Of a DNA stretch of 64,000 nt, positions 62,764 through 64,000 are shown one piece after another. The translations under genes and the position numbers were made by a program. The stretch is taken from NCBI RefSeq assembly GCF_011074795.1, contig NZ_JAAMPF010000002.1:174741-238740 (forward strand), written 5' to 3'. The notes under the pieces were generated by a model. That model had not been told where the DNA came from. It searched no databases and saw nothing but the letters and a program-made list of their open reading frames with translations. Every line of letters starts with the position of its first letter. Position 1 is the stretch's first letter. The DNA is from Marinobacter salicampi. GTDB taxonomy: Bacteria > Pseudomonadota > Gammaproteobacteria > Pseudomonadales > Oleiphilaceae.

Positions 62764-63592
62764 GAAACCCTCTGAGTTCGGCCCATAAATCCCGTTTCCG
62801 ACCAGGATCCGTAGCGATGCCGGCCAGGCTGTACTGAAAATCAACGGCAAGTGGTCCCAGAGCATCTCGCAGCCAGCTTTCTCTGTCTGGTAGCTCGGCG
62901 TCCTGGCACAGTCCCAGTGCAAGCGTTTTCCGGCTCCCTGCTTCTTCCGGCAATGGTTCTCCCCGTAGTTCCTGAAGCAGCTCTCGGAAGCCTTTCTCAT
63001 CATTCCCGGCAACCTCGGGGTTATTAAACACGGGCCAGCGCAGGGTGAATGTTGAGACCGCGGGCGAACCCATGGCGTGAAGAATCGCTCTAGCGAGATT
63101 ATCCTGTAACTGCAAGCTAGCATCCGGAGATAGGGCGCTGACAAGACGCCATCGATCACTGAGCCACACGCCCCAAAACGCCCTTATAATCCCCGTACGG
63201 GCAGCACGCTCGTCTGTCGGCAGAGACTCAGTCTGTAACTGAACCGTCGGTTCAGGCACCACCATGGCCGCATGGCTTGGTCGCTCAACGTGGCTATGAG
63301 CCCCCGTAGTGGGTGCAGCCTGCTCAGACCCCGCTTCTTCGTTATTTTCTTTTTCCAGTAGCCCCCGCAGGCCCGCCAACCTCGCGGTCTGTTGAGAACC
63401 GTGGGTGCTATCAGCCCGCCGGCGGGCTTGCTGAACCGGGAGCGGTGGCGCCTCAAGCGCTTCTTTAAGAGGCTCGGACACGCCGAAGTCAAAATTCCGG
63501 CTGGGCGCCGCTCCTGGCTGTGGCGCGCGGGCATACCAAAGCCGGACACCTACCATACTAAGGTAATACTGTCGTTCGGCTTCAGTTTGCAT
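62747..63592 (-). CDS. Candidate divergent psi subunit of DNA polymerase III (HolD-like)
   Basis: The 281-residue protein is directly upstream of rimI, the position of holD in E. coli and of the divergent psi gene of Pseudomonas aeruginosa. Its N-terminus (YYLSMVGVRLWYAR) resembles the E. coli psi chi-binding stretch (Leu-Gly-Ile...Trp...Arg), then Pro-Gly-Ala. After a Gln/Glu/Pro-rich low-complexity segment (about 45-125) comes a compact C-terminal half with LQDNLARAILHAMG and FTLRWPVFNNPEVAG. The assignment is by position and N-terminal resemblance; sequence conservation in this family is weak. Confidence 0.6.
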   Translation of the reverse strand: MQTEAERQYYLSMVGVRLWYARAPQPGAAPSRNFDFGVSEPLKEALEAPPLPVQQARRRADSTHGSQQTARLAGLRGLLEKENNEEAGSEQAAPTTGAHSHVERPSHAAMVVPEPTVQLQTESLPTDERAARTGIIRAFWGVWLSDRWRLVSALSPDASLQLQDNLARAILHAMGSPAVSTFTLRWPVFNNPEVAGNDEKGFRELLQELRGEPLPEEAGSRKTLALGLCQDAELPDRESWLRDALGPLAVDFQYSLAGIATDPGRKRDLWAELRGFRGKAD

Positions 63593-63986
63593 AAATGCGC
63601 GACCTGTAGAATGAAAAAACGCTGGATATCGGCAATTAACTGGACATCTGCGCCTTGCGGATGCAGGCGTTCTCCGCCTGCGCTCATGCCTGACGGTGAC
63701 CTCTCCCTGGGCATCTATTCCGCTGGTGATGGCCTTGACCGAATAGAGCTGAAGATTACACTAGTAATCCCTCAGTATTTCAACGGTTTAGCGTCGCATC
63801 AACCGCCCGCCTTGTATCGAATACTGCCAGATGGTCTTAGGCGATATATGTCTTCAGTAAGCTCAGAATAGATTATCTGGGGGAGTATAACATCGAACAG
63901 CGGCTGATCAGTAAAGCACTAAATGTGGGCCCTAATGGCCCAATAAAAAACCCCAGTACCGTTGGGTACTGGGGTTTGGGTATTAA
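63593..63986. other. Intergenic region before the rRNA operon end
   Basis: About 390 bases without a supported gene. It contains a 7-bp hairpin, GCAGGCG-TTCTC-CGCCTGC (about 63665-63683), and the tandem terminator hairpins listed separately. A short plus-strand reading frame from 63612 has no ribosome-binding site and no recognisable domain. Confidence 0.6.
63926..63974 (-). terminator. Tandem hairpins after the 5S rRNA gene
   Basis: On the minus strand CCCCAGTACC pairs with GGTACTGGGG around a 4-base loop (63951-63974), followed by six T: a strong intrinsic terminator. A second hairpin, TGGGCC-5-GGCCCA (about 63926-63942), follows. They suit the end of a heavily transcribed rRNA operon entering from the right. 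Confidence 0.88.
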
Positions 63987-64000
63987 GAGCCTGACGATGA
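63987..64000 (-). rRNA. rrf: 5S rRNA, 3' end only (cut by window edge)
   Basis: The minus strand from 64000 reads TCATCGTCAGGCTC, matching the 3' end of gammaproteobacterial 5S rRNA (...GTAGGTCATCGTCAGGCT). A strong terminator follows at once. Only about 14 bases are visible, so the call rests on this short match plus the terminator. Confidence 0.6.

Noticed and set aside
62764..63159. Long N-terminal extension of rimI
   Set aside because: The extra 132 codons overlap the holD-like gene in another frame and have no GNAT similarity; a GTG with a ribosome-binding site at 62763 is better.
63612..63871. Plus-strand frame of about 86 codons next to the rRNA terminator
   Set aside because: No ribosome-binding site, no domain, unusual composition; probably chance.

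Overview
The window is core chromosome of a Gammaproteobacterium, most likely a Marinobacter or close relative. This rests on gene order, which follows the Pseudomonas/Marinobacter pattern: proA-nadD; xseB-ispA-dxs; argJ-secA-M23 peptidase-DUF721-lpxC-ftsZ; a complete dcw cluster; rnpB-rsmI-lpoA-yraN-diaA; sspAB-petABC-rpsI-rplM. It also rests on moderately high GC and the protein sequences themselves. The genus is inferred from memory of these families, not from a search. I see no prophage, insertion sequence, integron, CRISPR array or tRNA gene.

Layout. 1-9.3 kb: nadD (cut by the window edge) and proA on the minus strand; a plus-strand set of two membrane proteins with degenerate GGDEF domains followed by a DedA-PAP2 fusion; a Lon-N-domain protein; a cNMP-fold/HDOD protein; ilvD. 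9.4-19.4 kb is the most accessory-like part: a small peptidoglycan-binding-like exported protein, an AI-2E-family permease, two small unrecognised genes, a haloalkane-dehalogenase-like hydrolase whose nucleophile is Asn instead of Asp, a hotdog thioesterase, a DeaD-type helicase, the operon tauE-like/lgt/thyA/folA, and an NRDE protein. 19.4-27.2 kb: isoprenoid precursor genes (xseB, ispA, dxs), ribA, moaC-moaA, a Nudix-ThiE fusion and argJ.

27.2-50.1 kb: secA, an M23 peptidase, a DUF721/DciA-like gene on the opposite strand, then lpxC-ftsZ-ftsA-ftsQ-ddlB-murC-murG-ftsW-murD-mraY-murF-murE-ftsI-ftsL-rsmH-mraZ, all read on the minus strand with very tight spacing. mraZ is preceded by a sigma70-like promoter and four 10-bp-period repeats that look like the MraZ operator. 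50.3-55.9 kb: RNase P RNA with its promoter, rsmI, lpoA, yraN, diaA, sspB and sspA. 55.9-63.6 kb: petABC (cytochrome bc1), rplM-rpsI with a structured leader, a TatD nuclease, prfC, rimI, and a gene that looks like the divergent psi subunit (HolD) of DNA polymerase III. The last bases appear to be the 3' end and terminator of a 5S rRNA gene, so an rRNA operon probably lies just beyond the right edge.

No single obviously new multi-gene defence or biosynthetic system is present. The best leads are the tandem degenerate GGDEF proteins that both keep an RxxD c-di-GMP I-site beside a lipid-phosphatase-like fusion, the Asp-to-Asn hydrolase, and several unexplained palindromes in intergenic regions (23302-23339, 31339-31369, 58656-58692).
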